Assembly (NCBI GenBank): GCA_009782555.1
Contig: WRIV01000015.1
Coordinates: 1 to 61,056 of the forward strand
Origin: Treponema sp.
Lineage (GTDB): Bacteria > Spirochaetota > Spirochaetia > Treponematales > Breznakiellaceae
Length of the DNA: 61,056 nt
Direction of reading: 5' to 3'
Below the pieces are notes generated by a model, which made no database searches, was not told the origin of the DNA, and saw only the letters and a program-made list of their open reading frames with translations. Both the position numbers and the translations under genes were made by a program. This document shows positions 26,177 through 33,935 of this stretch, in pieces. The stretch's first letter is position 1, and the number at the start of each line of letters is the position of its first letter.

Positions 26177-27201
26177 ATGCGAAAACCTATGTTACATTGG
26201 AGCGAATATGTAGCTAATTGGCCCGATTTGGAATACCCCAATTTTATCTCCCTGATGGACGATCTTGATAAAAAATGGGGCGCAAAAACAGCTATTTTTT
26301 TCGTACCTCCAAACAGCCCGGTTTTACCCGCTGGTCCTACAATTTTTTTGCCGCCGAATGCCGCCGGACAGCCCGGGGATTGCTAAAAGCGGGATTAAAA
26401 AAGGGAGATCGGGCTGCTCTGTGGGCGGATAACCGGAGCAAAGGCTTTTTTTTACTCAAAGCGAAAAGAGGAATTTGTTCGTTCCCTGGATCTGAGGGAA
26501 GATTTAAAAATCTGTATCGATGATGAAATGCCGGGCAGCTTCCGGCATTTTGGAGAAGACGCAGCGGTAGATCTTCCAGCGGCGGCCCTTTGAACCCAAC
26601 GACGGCGGATTTTTTTGAATCCCTGGGATTTAATATTTTCCATGGTTACGGGATGAGCGAAAACGCTCCTTTGAACAGCGTCGGCACTCCGGGTTTTAAA
26701 AACAATGTTTCTGTGGGACTGTCCGTAAAATATACGGATATAAAAATTCTCAATCCCAATGAAGAAGGAATAGGGGAGATTGCCGTCAAATCTCCATCAA
26801 TTATGCTGGGGTACTACAAAAACCCCGGAGCAGCCAAAGAAGTAATTACCGAAGACGGCTGGCTGTTAACCGGAGATTTGGGATCCCAGGATGAAAGGGG
26901 ATTTCTTTACATCAAGGGCCGGAAAGATGAAACCGGAGGCGAGCATATCTTTGCCGTGGTGTCGCCCAGCCGGAAAACCCTGTCCCAGGATTATCCCGGA
27001 AAAATAAGCACCGAAGGCAGTGTAAGCAGCGAAGGAGATGAACTTATCCATTCCCTGGTAAAAAAAGAAATTGCACAGGTCAACCGGAGACTTCCGGGGT
27101 ACAAGAAAATCGCCGGTTTTACTATCCGGTACGAGGGGTTTGAAAAAAACGCCCAGAAAAAGATACGCCGTTTTCTCTACAAGGAGTATGAAAAAACATG
27201 A
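26177..27201 (+). pseudogene. Decayed long-chain acyl-CoA ligase (AMP-binding family)
   Basis: The intact family is about 600 residues; here the coding remnants are split. Frame A (from ATG 26177) gives the opening to AKTAIFF. At a T7 run (26295-26301) it shifts to RTSKQPGFTRWSYNFFAAE and KGDRAALWADN. A T8 run (26446-26453) follows, and about 240 expected residues are missing. Frame then resumes at SGGPLNPTTADFF, GYGMSENAPLNS, GYYKNPGAAKEVI and LTGDLG. After GRKDE a second deletion removes the C-terminal hinge region before EHIFAVVSP. No active enzyme can be made. Confidence 0.85.
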
Positions 27202-27222
27202 GGTTAAGTATTTTTGTGGACC

Positions 27223-28239
27223 TCAATTAACTGATGCCCTGCGAAGCCTGTCGTTGACTGCTTCGCCAAGCCCTTCTTTTGGAAGGGTTTCAGCGTGAAT
27301 ACAACGAAGGGTTTTTTTTTCCAATATATGAAGACATTCAAACAAATTTGCCGCCGCTTCCGTAACATTTCCCTTTTCAGATAAGACAAGGACGGTCTGC
27401 GATGGAGGACAATCACCCTGTCTTTGCCCGGCTTTTGTCCGCTCCTGCCAATTATCCCGATTCTTCCCCGAAAAAAAGAGGTAACCCTCTTCTGCATGAT
27501 ACGGAAGGGCCGCCATCTCTTCCCCGCTGTGAGAATAGAGGGGAATTCCCGGTGCATAGTGGCTTTTTAACATTCCCGGCGAAGCCGGATAAGTGATCCG
27601 TTGATCGGAATCCGCCACCGGCCCTATAACGGCCTCCAACTGTTCACGGCTTATACCGCCGGATCTTAAGATGCGGGGAACCGGCAATAATTCCAGCACC
27701 GTGGATTCCACCCCCACCGGACATGGGCCGCCGTCGATAATGCAGTCAATCTGTTCCCCCAGCGCCTCTGTCACATGCTCCGCCCTGGTGGGACTTAGGC
27801 GGCCAAAGGGATTGGCGCTGGGGGCGGCCACCGCTCCCGTGGACAGAGCTATTAACTGCCGGGCGATTGGATGGGAAGGAAAACGGATCGCCGCCGTCGA
27901 AAGCCCCGCTGTAACCAAACCGGGAAGATCCGGATGCTTGGGAAGAACAAGGGTCAGGGGGCCGGGCCAGAAAGAATGGATCAGAATTTCCAGCCTGTTC
28001 TGGTCCAGTGCATCAAGGCAGGTGGTCTGATCCAGGGTATCCAAAGAAGCGATGTGGACAATCAGGGGATCAAAGCGGGGGCGGCCCTTTACCTCGAAAA
28101 CCCTGGCCAGGGCCGTGGTGTTAAAGGCATCAGCCCCCAGACCATAAACCGTTTCGGTGGGGAAGGCGGCAAGGCCTCCATTCTTTAGTATCTCCGCCGC
28201 CCGGGAAATATTCTCCGGAGAAGTATTTAGGTTTAACAC
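27223..28239 (-). CDS. L-threonylcarbamoyladenylate synthase (Sua5 type)
   Basis: A 338-residue enzyme of the two-domain Sua5 kind. The YrdC domain (about 10-200) has FPTETVYGLGADAF, KGRPRFDPLIVHI, SFWPGPLTLVLP and the APSANPFGRLSPT loop. The C-terminal Sua5 domain (about 225-338) follows a SPGMLKSHYAPGIPL linker. It makes the threonylcarbamoyl-AMP used for t6A37 in tRNAs that read ANN codons. The start is GTG, eleven bases after the YgjV-like gene, suggesting coupling. No other t6A gene is nearby; TcdA, which acts on t6A, is at 44.1-44.9 kb. Confidence 0.95.
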   Translation of the reverse strand: MLNLNTSPENISRAAEILKNGGLAAFPTETVYGLGADAFNTTALARVFEVKGRPRFDPLIVHIASLDTLDQTTCLDALDQNRLEILIHSFWPGPLTLVLPKHPDLPGLVTAGLSTAAIRFPSHPIARQLIALSTGAVAAPSANPFGRLSPTRAEHVTEALGEQIDCIIDGGPCPVGVESTVLELLPVPRILRSGGISREQLEAVIGPVADSDQRITYPASPGMLKSHYAPGIPLYSHSGEEMAALPYHAEEGYLFFSGKNRDNWQERTKAGQRQGDCPPSQTVLVLSEKGNVTEAAANLFECLHILEKKTLRCIHAETLPKEGLGEAVNDRLRRASVN

Positions 28240-28250
28240 CGGGCTCTACA

Positions 28251-28940
28251 TTACACCGCTTTTCGGAAGTAAACGATCTTTCCCTCTCTGCCTGTTTCAA
28301 GAAAACCTAAGTGCCTAAGGTAGCGGGTATGGGCATCAACCTCGCCCCTGGCAAGAAATACCGAACCGGGGGCGGCGATACGGTTAGTCACATTGGAAAA
28401 AAAGAACCTGGCATTCTTATAATCCCGGTAAGCAGGGATCACATAATCTACCAGAATGCTGATCTCTTCATCCTTTCCCCGCTTATAGGCTACCAAAGAT
28501 ACCGGCAGAGTTTCCCGGAGTATAAAGCAGCATTCAGCCCCTGCCAGGGTTCCGGCGCTCAAATCAGGATTAAACGAGGGAAAAAAACGGATTATGTCTT
28601 CGCCATGGAAACGGACAAAACGCCGGAGGGTATCATCTTCCATGGAGTCGATAAAAAGGATATCAAACAAATCGGTGCCGGTTGATTCGAATCTTATCTG
28701 AAGGAGACGGTACACATTAACTATCACCGCAAAGGAGTTAAGAAGTATAATAGAAATCGAAGGAAGCAATACGCCAAAAATGATGAAAACGGCGGAACCG
28801 GCAAGGTTCACAACCCGCAAGCCCTTAATATTTTTAAGGCAAAGGCTGACAGAAACCATAAAAGCAGCAATAAGGCCGATGGCTTCTATAAAATGCGCGG
28901 CGGCGATGCCGGTTGTTTCAAAAAGATATTTACTAATCAT
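28251..28940 (-). CDS. YgjV-like membrane protein with C-terminal soluble domain
   Basis: A 229-residue protein. The first 85 residues form three membrane helices in the style of YgjV inner-membrane proteins (IEAIGLIAAFMVSVSL, SAVFIIFGVLLPSISIILLN). Residues 95-229 are soluble and GNAT-like (SVFLARGEVDAHTRYLRHLGF near the end). I do not know a function. A G-rich ribosome-binding site lies about five bases before the ATG. It is probably cotranscribed with the Sua5 gene. Confidence 0.7.
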   Translation of the reverse strand: MISKYLFETTGIAAAHFIEAIGLIAAFMVSVSLCLKNIKGLRVVNLAGSAVFIIFGVLLPSISIILLNSFAVIVNVYRLLQIRFESTGTDLFDILFIDSMEDDTLRRFVRFHGEDIIRFFPSFNPDLSAGTLAGAECCFILRETLPVSLVAYKRGKDEEISILVDYVIPAYRDYKNARFFFSNVTNRIAAPGSVFLARGEVDAHTRYLRHLGFLETGREGKIVYFRKAV

Positions 28941-28992
28941 GCAGGCCCCCCAATGAATCTTAAATTCAAATCAATGAATTATACCACCAAAT

Positions 28993-29691
28993 TTAGCGAT
29001 TATCCATAGGAGGTAACAGCGGTGCCCCATCGGGCCAGCAAAGGCTGCAAAGTTCCTCAAGTTTCCGAATTCGAAGACCGGGAAATTCAGGATGGTTGTC
29101 GTCTTCGTCCAGATACACCCCCGTTCCCCCAATAGCGCAGAAGCCTTCTATGTAAAAAGGCACATCATCCACCAGGAGGCAGGAAGGGGCCTCCACCCCC
29201 AATTCTTTCAGCACCTGGCGATACATGCCGGCATCGGGTTTGCCCTTAAGATCGTTCTTCCACATATCAAATATTATTGGGAAAATATCCGCCACGCCGA
29301 GCTTATTCAGTATCCTTTGGGCATGTTCCAGGACTGAATTAGTAAGGATTCCCATGGAAATACCCAGAGAAGCAAGGGATAGGAGAAAGGGACGAAGGCC
29401 GGGATCGGGGACAAGGTTATCCGCTTCGTCTTCTGGGTGGAGGCAGGCAAAGTACCCTGCCAGTTCCGAATCAGGGAAACCCATTTCTGCACGGAGCCAT
29501 TCCAGGGTGGTACCGTATTTTCCAGCGGTAATCCGCTCCTTCCGGAAGGCCCAGGCCTCTTCTCTGGACATATTAAGGTATGCGGCAATATAGTCATTAA
29601 CCCGGCGGCTTACTTCCTGTTCCAGGCCCCAGCGGGCAGAATAGAGGGTATTATCCAGGTCAAACAGAATGTATTCAATAGGAGGGTGCAT
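28993..29691 (-). CDS. HAD-superfamily hydrolase (pyrimidine 5'-nucleotidase-like)
   Basis: A 232-residue phosphatase with all HAD motifs: I is FDLDNTLYSA (nucleophile Asp), II is ILTNSV, III/IV are KGKPDAGMYRQVLKELG and LLVDDVPFYIEG. The cap (about 20-85) and overall pattern resemble the SDT1/YjjG nucleotidase group, which dephosphorylates pyrimidine monophosphates. ATG 29691 is chosen because AGGA lies six bases upstream and motif I follows directly; the frame is open to 29721. It is divergent from a dehydrogenase gene, with the 66-bp tandem repeat between them. Confidence 0.88.
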   Translation of the reverse strand: MHPPIEYILFDLDNTLYSARWGLEQEVSRRVNDYIAAYLNMSREEAWAFRKERITAGKYGTTLEWLRAEMGFPDSELAGYFACLHPEDEADNLVPDPGLRPFLLSLASLGISMGILTNSVLEHAQRILNKLGVADIFPIIFDMWKNDLKGKPDAGMYRQVLKELGVEAPSCLLVDDVPFYIEGFCAIGGTGVYLDEDDNHPEFPGLRIRKLEELCSLCWPDGAPLLPPMDNR

Positions 29692-29717
29692 GGTGTATCC
29701 TAACAGGAAAGAGCCTT

Positions 29718-29849
29718 GCATACGAGCCTCCGGCCCGCGAGCGGAAGGAAATTATTATAGTTAGCCGCCAGGAGGCGGCTTGTGCATACGAGCCTCCGGC
29801 CCGCGAGCGGAAGGAAATTATTATAGTTAGCCGCCAGGAGGCGGCTTGT
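29718..29849. repeat. Tandem 66-bp element (two exact copies) with an internal hairpin
   Basis: Copies 29718-29783 and 29784-29849 are identical, and the first bases of a third copy run into the downstream start codon. Each carries AGCCGCC-AGGA-GGCGGCT, a perfect 7-bp hairpin, preceded by the AT-rich ATTATTATAGTT. In the second copy the hairpin's AGGAGG lies ten bases before ATG 29852 and is the only ribosome-binding site of that gene. The unit length is a multiple of three. It fills nearly the whole gap between two divergent genes. Confidence 0.9.
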
Positions 29850-29851
29850 GC

Positions 29852-30859
29852 ATGAAAATAGTGATTACCGACGACCGTTTTGGTCACAATGAGGAAGAAA
29901 AGCGTATTTTCCCCGATGCGGAACTTGTTGTGGCGGATTGCCGCACCGAAGAAAGCCTGATCCAGGCATGTGCCGGAGCGGAGGGAATCCTTCTAAACCA
30001 GGCCCCCATGACGGCACGGGTTATCAAAACCCTGGACAAATGCCGGGTTATTTCCCGGTACGGCATTGGTTACGACAATGTTGATTTAAAGGCCGCCGAA
30101 GAAGGGGGAATCTGGGTTACCAATGTCCCCGGTTACTGTACCGAAGAAGTGGCGGAGCATGCCCTGGGACTTCTTCTTTCCTGTGTCCGGGCCATTCCGG
30201 AAAAAGACCGGAATATCCGTTCTGGCGAATGGAATATCAACCGGTCAATCCGCCGTATGTCAGGCCGTGTTTTGGGGATCGCCGGCTTTGGCGCCACCGG
30301 CAGGGCGTTCTGGGAAAAAATCCAAGGCTTTTCATTCAGCCGTATCCTGGTAGCCGATCCTGGAGGAGAAACCAAACTTGCGGCGCTGCGGGGAAAAAAC
30401 CGCCGGGAGCATAGCGGCAGACTTTTTGATATTACCAATCTTGTATCTTTTGATGAGTTACTGCACCGGAGCGATTTTATTTCCCTCCATGTTCCTTTAA
30501 ACGAAGGCACCCGGCATTTCATCAACCGCAAAAGCCTGGCCGCAATGAAGGATGGATCGATACTTATCAACACATCCCGGGGAGCGGTAATCGACGAAGA
30601 TGCCCTGGTGGATGCTTTAAAAAGCGGATGCATCGCCGCCGCGGGCCTGGATGTATTTGAAAGGGAACCTCTGCCGCCGGATCATCCCTTCTTGACGATC
30701 TCCAATGTGGTACTTACCGATCACAGCGCCTACTACAGCGCCGAGGCGGTTTCGGAGCTAAAGACCCGTACAGCCCTCAATGCCTTGGAAGTATTGGAAG
30801 GCCGGGTCCCCCAGAGTGCAGTTAACCGGGTTTTTCGGCAATCATATTCACAGCGTTAA
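29852..30859 (+). CDS. D-isomer-specific 2-hydroxyacid dehydrogenase (SerA-like)
   Basis: A 335-residue NAD-dependent dehydrogenase. The Rossmann motif is GIAGFGATGRA (about 147-157). Catalytic residues are Arg in NTSRGAVIDE, Glu in GLDVFEREPLP and His in TDHSAYYS. SRYGIGYDNVD is the substrate loop shared with phosphoglycerate dehydrogenases. There is no ACT regulatory domain, so the substrate could be 3-phosphoglycerate, glyoxylate or another 2-oxoacid. The ribosome-binding site AGGAGG is inside the hairpin of the 66-bp element, which may affect translation. Confidence 0.92.
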   Translation: MKIVITDDRFGHNEEEKRIFPDAELVVADCRTEESLIQACAGAEGILLNQAPMTARVIKTLDKCRVISRYGIGYDNVDLKAAEEGGIWVTNVPGYCTEEVAEHALGLLLSCVRAIPEKDRNIRSGEWNINRSIRRMSGRVLGIAGFGATGRAFWEKIQGFSFSRILVADPGGETKLAALRGKNRREHSGRLFDITNLVSFDELLHRSDFISLHVPLNEGTRHFINRKSLAAMKDGSILINTSRGAVIDEDALVDALKSGCIAAAGLDVFEREPLPPDHPFLTISNVVLTDHSAYYSAEAVSELKTRTALNALEVLEGRVPQSAVNRVFRQSYSQR

Positions 30860-30868
30860 ATGCGCGGC

Positions 30869-32041
30869 TTATGATCCCCAGACCCGCACCAGTTCTATCG
30901 CCAGGCGGCAGGCGGCTTCCATTTCCGGAACCGAAACCCACTCCTCAAGGCTGTGAAAATTTCTACCCCCGGTAAAGATGTTGGGGGTGGGTATTCCCAG
31001 TTCGGTAAGGCGGGAACCGTCGGTGCCTCCCCGGATTGGTTTTAAGGTGAATTCCACCCCGGCCAGGCAGGCCGCTTCTTTTAATTTTGCCAGAACTTCC
31101 GGACGGCGGCCGATGTTTTCCTTCATATTGTAATACTGAAATTTCCATTCCACCCGTACTTTGCCGCCGGGAAACTGCGCCTCCACCGCCCGGGCAAAGG
31201 TCTCCAATGCGGCAGCCCGTTCTCTAGCCCTTTCGAGATCAAAGTCCCGGATATACACTTCCAGTTCGGCCCTTTCCAGGCTTCCGGAAATTTCGGTGGG
31301 GCAGTAATAACCGTAATAACCGTCGGTGGCTTCGGGGCTTTCCGTCCGGGGAAGCATCACCGCAAAAGCGGCGGCCATCAGGCAGGCATTAGCCATCCCG
31401 CCCCGGGCCGATCCCAGGTGAATCACCTTGCCGGAAAAAAATACCCGCCCTTCGATGGCGTTAAAACATTCGGTTTCCAGTTCCCCCAGGGGACCGCCAT
31501 CCAGGGTATAGCAGGCGGCCAGCCCGCCGGATAACGCGTTGATCCGATCCATGGGAAAAAAGGGAAGCCCCTTGCCGGTTTCTTCGTCGGGGGAAAAAAT
31601 GATTAGTACCGGGCCGCGGCTGATTTCTGGATGGGAAAGAAGGTATTCGGCGGCAGCCATGATTTCCGCAATTCCCGCTTTGTCGTCTGCTCCCAGAAGG
31701 GTGGTTCCGTCGCTGCGGATCACCGCAGCACCGGCTTCGTTTTCTTCCACAACGGGGTTGACATCTTTGCCGGGCACATCCTGGGCGGTGTCCAGGTGAG
31801 CCATGAAGGCAATGGCGGGTTTTGTTTCCAAACCGGGAATGGCGGGAATTTTAGCCAGCACATAGCAGTGATCGGTAAGTTCCGCTTCGACCCCCAGGGT
31901 TTTTAATTCTTCCGCCAAAAGCCGGGCCAGTTCCCATTGCCCGACGCTGGAAGGAGTTTCTTCAATATGTTTGTCACTGGCGGTACCGATCCGTACATAC
32001 TGGAGAAAACGGGGAATCACCAAACCGGCAAGCTGTTCCAT
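30869..32041 (-). CDS. pepT: Peptidase T (tripeptidase)
   Basis: A 390-residue M20 zinc aminopeptidase that removes the N-terminal residue of tripeptides in the cytoplasm. Metal and catalytic motifs are FMAHLDTAQDVPG, LLGADDKAGIAEIMAA and FSPDEETGKGLPFF. The lid domain lies at about 205-310, and IRGGTDGSRLTELGIPTPNIFTGG is the C-terminal signature. The length matches PepT. It has no spaced ribosome-binding site; TATAGT ends five bases before the ATG. It is convergent with the dehydrogenase gene, nine bases apart. Confidence 0.95.
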   Translation of the reverse strand: MEQLAGLVIPRFLQYVRIGTASDKHIEETPSSVGQWELARLLAEELKTLGVEAELTDHCYVLAKIPAIPGLETKPAIAFMAHLDTAQDVPGKDVNPVVEENEAGAAVIRSDGTTLLGADDKAGIAEIMAAAEYLLSHPEISRGPVLIIFSPDEETGKGLPFFPMDRINALSGGLAACYTLDGGPLGELETECFNAIEGRVFFSGKVIHLGSARGGMANACLMAAAFAVMLPRTESPEATDGYYGYYCPTEISGSLERAELEVYIRDFDLERARERAAALETFARAVEAQFPGGKVRVEWKFQYYNMKENIGRRPEVLAKLKEAACLAGVEFTLKPIRGGTDGSRLTELGIPTPNIFTGGRNFHSLEEWVSVPEMEAACRLAIELVRVWGS

Positions 32042-32046
32042 ACCTT

Positions 32047-32080
32047 ACTATAGCATCATAAATGTCCTCTGGAATATACT
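32047..32080. promoter_or_regulatory. Divergent -10-like elements between pepT and the DUF2156 gene
   Basis: Minus strand: TATAGT (32047-32052), five bases before the pepT ATG. Plus strand: TATACT (32075-32080), eight bases before ATG 32089. The -35 matches are weak, and neither gene has a properly spaced Shine-Dalgarno sequence. Confidence 0.4.
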
Positions 32081-32088
32081 AATGATAT

Positions 32089-33000
32089 ATGCTAATTCCT
32101 GAATTTCCCGACTTTGTCCCTATCAGCTATGATCTGCGAAACGAAATGCATCCCCAGCTTCCCATGACCGTAGATGGGGTTTCTGAATACACCTTTGCCA
32201 ATCTCTATCTTTTTAGAAGACGCTACCGCTACAGGGTATCGAGGATTCAGGACAAGACCCTTATCATTTCAGGAATTCAGCCCGCCGGTCAGCCCAACAA
32301 AAAGGAGAAAACATTTTTTTGCACCCCCTGCGCTGTTCCCGGACGGGGTATTCTGGAAGAACTATTCAAAAACCATGGCTACTGGAAGGGGATTTCCGAT
32401 TCCCTTCTAACTCCCAGCCGGGATCGAATGGAAAAATGGGGCCTAAAGTTTAGCGAAGACCGGGATAACTTTGATTACCTTTATTTGCGGACCGATCTGG
32501 CGGAACTGCCGGGAAAGAAATACCACAAAAAACGCAATCTGGTCAGCCAATTCAACCACAACTATGGGAACTGGGAAGCAAAACCTCTCTCGGCAGAACT
32601 AATTTCCCCTGCCCTGGAGATTCTGGAAAAATGGCGGGAGCAAAAGGGCTTTGACGGGGATTTTTTGGCCGCCACAGAGGCCCTCCAGCAGTTCAAAGGG
32701 CTCTTTCTCCAGGGGATGGTTTACTGGGTGGAGGGAAAACTTGCCGCCTGGTGCCTGGGGGAACGCCTCGCCCGGGGCCGGATGTTTGCCGTCCATTTCG
32801 AAAAAGCTCTGGAAGAATTCAAGGGGATCTATCAGTTTGTAAACCAGCACTATGCGTCAACCCTTCCCAATCACTATATCCACATCAACAGGGAGCAGGA
32901 TCTGGGAGACCAGGGACTCAGGCAGGCCAAGATGACCTACCGGCCCTGCGGCTTTGTCCGGAAATTTACGGCGGCTATGGCCGGGGAAGTCAGTTTTTAA
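32089..33000 (+). CDS. DUF2156-family (GNAT-like) protein
   Basis: A 303-residue protein matching the C-terminal GNAT-fold part of phosphatidylglycerol lysyltransferases. It has DFVPISYDLRNEM, the EYTFANLYLFR opening, KKYHKKRNLVSQFNHNYGN, and the closing IHINREQDLGDQGLRQAKMTYRP motif. There are no membrane helices, so this is the stand-alone soluble form, whose donor and acceptor are unknown. It could transfer an acyl or aminoacyl group. It ends about 110 bases before the grpE regulatory region. Confidence 0.82.
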   Translation: MLIPEFPDFVPISYDLRNEMHPQLPMTVDGVSEYTFANLYLFRRRYRYRVSRIQDKTLIISGIQPAGQPNKKEKTFFCTPCAVPGRGILEELFKNHGYWKGISDSLLTPSRDRMEKWGLKFSEDRDNFDYLYLRTDLAELPGKKYHKKRNLVSQFNHNYGNWEAKPLSAELISPALEILEKWREQKGFDGDFLAATEALQQFKGLFLQGMVYWVEGKLAAWCLGERLARGRMFAVHFEKALEEFKGIYQFVNQHYASTLPNHYIHINREQDLGDQGLRQAKMTYRPCGFVRKFTAAMAGEVSF

Positions 33001-33041
33001 ATGCTGAAATTTGGATAATTACCGGGTCCTGCTTTTAGAAC

Positions 33042-33071
33042 TTGACCTTCCCCCCCTGAAATGATTATTTT
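33042..33071 (+). promoter_or_regulatory. Candidate promoter of grpE-dnaK-dnaJ
   Basis: TTGACC (33042-33047), 18 bases, TATTTT (33066-33071). It lies just upstream of the perfect palindrome at 33087-33117, which would then fall at the start of the transcript. Other AT-rich hexamers nearby could also serve as the -10 box. Confidence 0.4.
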
Positions 33072-33086
33072 TTATATATAAAGAAG

Positions 33087-33117
33087 TTTTTCCAAAACTA
33101 ACGAAGTTTTGGAAAAA
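33087..33117. promoter_or_regulatory. Perfect 13-bp palindrome before grpE (candidate operator or 5' hairpin)
   Basis: TTTTTCCAAAACT, five bases, AGTTTTGGAAAAA: all 13 pairs match. It is not CIRCE (TTAGCACTC-N9-GAGTGCTAA) and is not followed by a T-run on either strand, so it is not a terminator. Its position suggests control of the heat-shock operon. Confidence 0.6.
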
Positions 33118-33144
33118 GCTAATAGAGTTAATTTAGGAAAAAAG

Positions 33145-33909
33145 TTGAAAAAAAAGGATGCTTTTACACCGGATATGAACGAATCTTCAAAAACCGCTTT
33201 TGATACAGCCTGGAAAGAGGCCGTAAACGAAGCAAAGTCATCTTTCAGGGCAAATAATGCGCCGGAGGAAACCGGGCAAAATGCCGCCCAGACCCCGGAT
33301 GATATGCCAGAGGAACAGCCGATTACCAATACGGCGGACAATTCTGAGGATGGAGAGCCCGGGAAAAGTACAGAAAACACTGCTTCCGGCGGCGAACCCC
33401 TGACCCCGGAAGGGAAAATTGCAGAACTGGAAGCAAAGCTGGAGGAGGCCAATGGCAATTACCTCCGAAAGGCGGCGGATTTTGAAAATTTCCGCAAACG
33501 GATGAACCAGGAAAAATCCACAGCCATCGACTATGCAAACCAAACACTGCTTTTGGATTTAGCTGCTGTCATTGATGATTTTGAACGGGCCATTAAATCC
33601 GCCGAGACACAGAGGGAAACGGCAGGAGGGGACGGCGATAAGATCACTGCCAGTTACAGCAGCCTTTACGAAGGGATCAGCCTGATCGAAAAAAACCTCC
33701 TCTTCCAGTTGGAAAATAAATGGGGGCTTAAGCGCTTCGATTCTGCCGGAGAACCCTTCGACCCCAACCGGCATGAAGCGATCATGATGGAAAAATCCGC
33801 CGAACTGGAAGAACCGGTGGTGGCGGAAGAGTTTATTAAAGGGTATACCCTTAAAGACCGGGTAATACGGCCTGCGAAAGTCAAGGTCATCATGCCCGAA
33901 AAAACATAA
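33145..33909 (+). CDS. grpE: GrpE nucleotide-exchange factor
   Basis: A 254-residue protein that promotes ADP release from DnaK. The N-terminal 80 residues are acidic, low-complexity and probably disordered, so the protein is longer than a typical GrpE (about 190-200). The coiled coil ([33 protein letters not shown]) and the beta domain ([35 protein letters not shown]) are canonical. I suggest TTG 33145, preceded by TTAGGA six bases upstream; TTG 33109 lies inside the palindrome and ATG 33175 is an alternative. It is followed by dnaK. Confidence 0.95.
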   Translation: MKKKDAFTPDMNESSKTAFDTAWKEAVNEAKSSFRANNAPEETGQNAAQTPDDMPEEQPITNTADNSEDGEPGKSTENTASGGEPLTPEGKIAELEAKLEEANGNYLRKAADFENFRKRMNQEKSTAIDYANQTLLLDLAAVIDDFERAIKSAETQRETAGGDGDKITASYSSLYEGISLIEKNLLFQLENKWGLKRFDSAGEPFDPNRHEAIMMEKSAELEEPVVAEEFIKGYTLKDRVIRPAKVKVIMPEKT

Positions 33910-33935
33910 CTGTTATTATTGAAGGAGTTTTGATC

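Noticed and set aside
29718-29849. Integron attC sites (treponemes can carry integrons)
   Set aside because: The units lack the RYYYAAC/GTTRRRY core pair. GTTAGCC is only a partial match and no integrase is nearby.
33042-33117. CIRCE element before grpE
   Set aside because: No TTAGCACTC or GAGTGCTAA was found; the palindrome has a different sequence.
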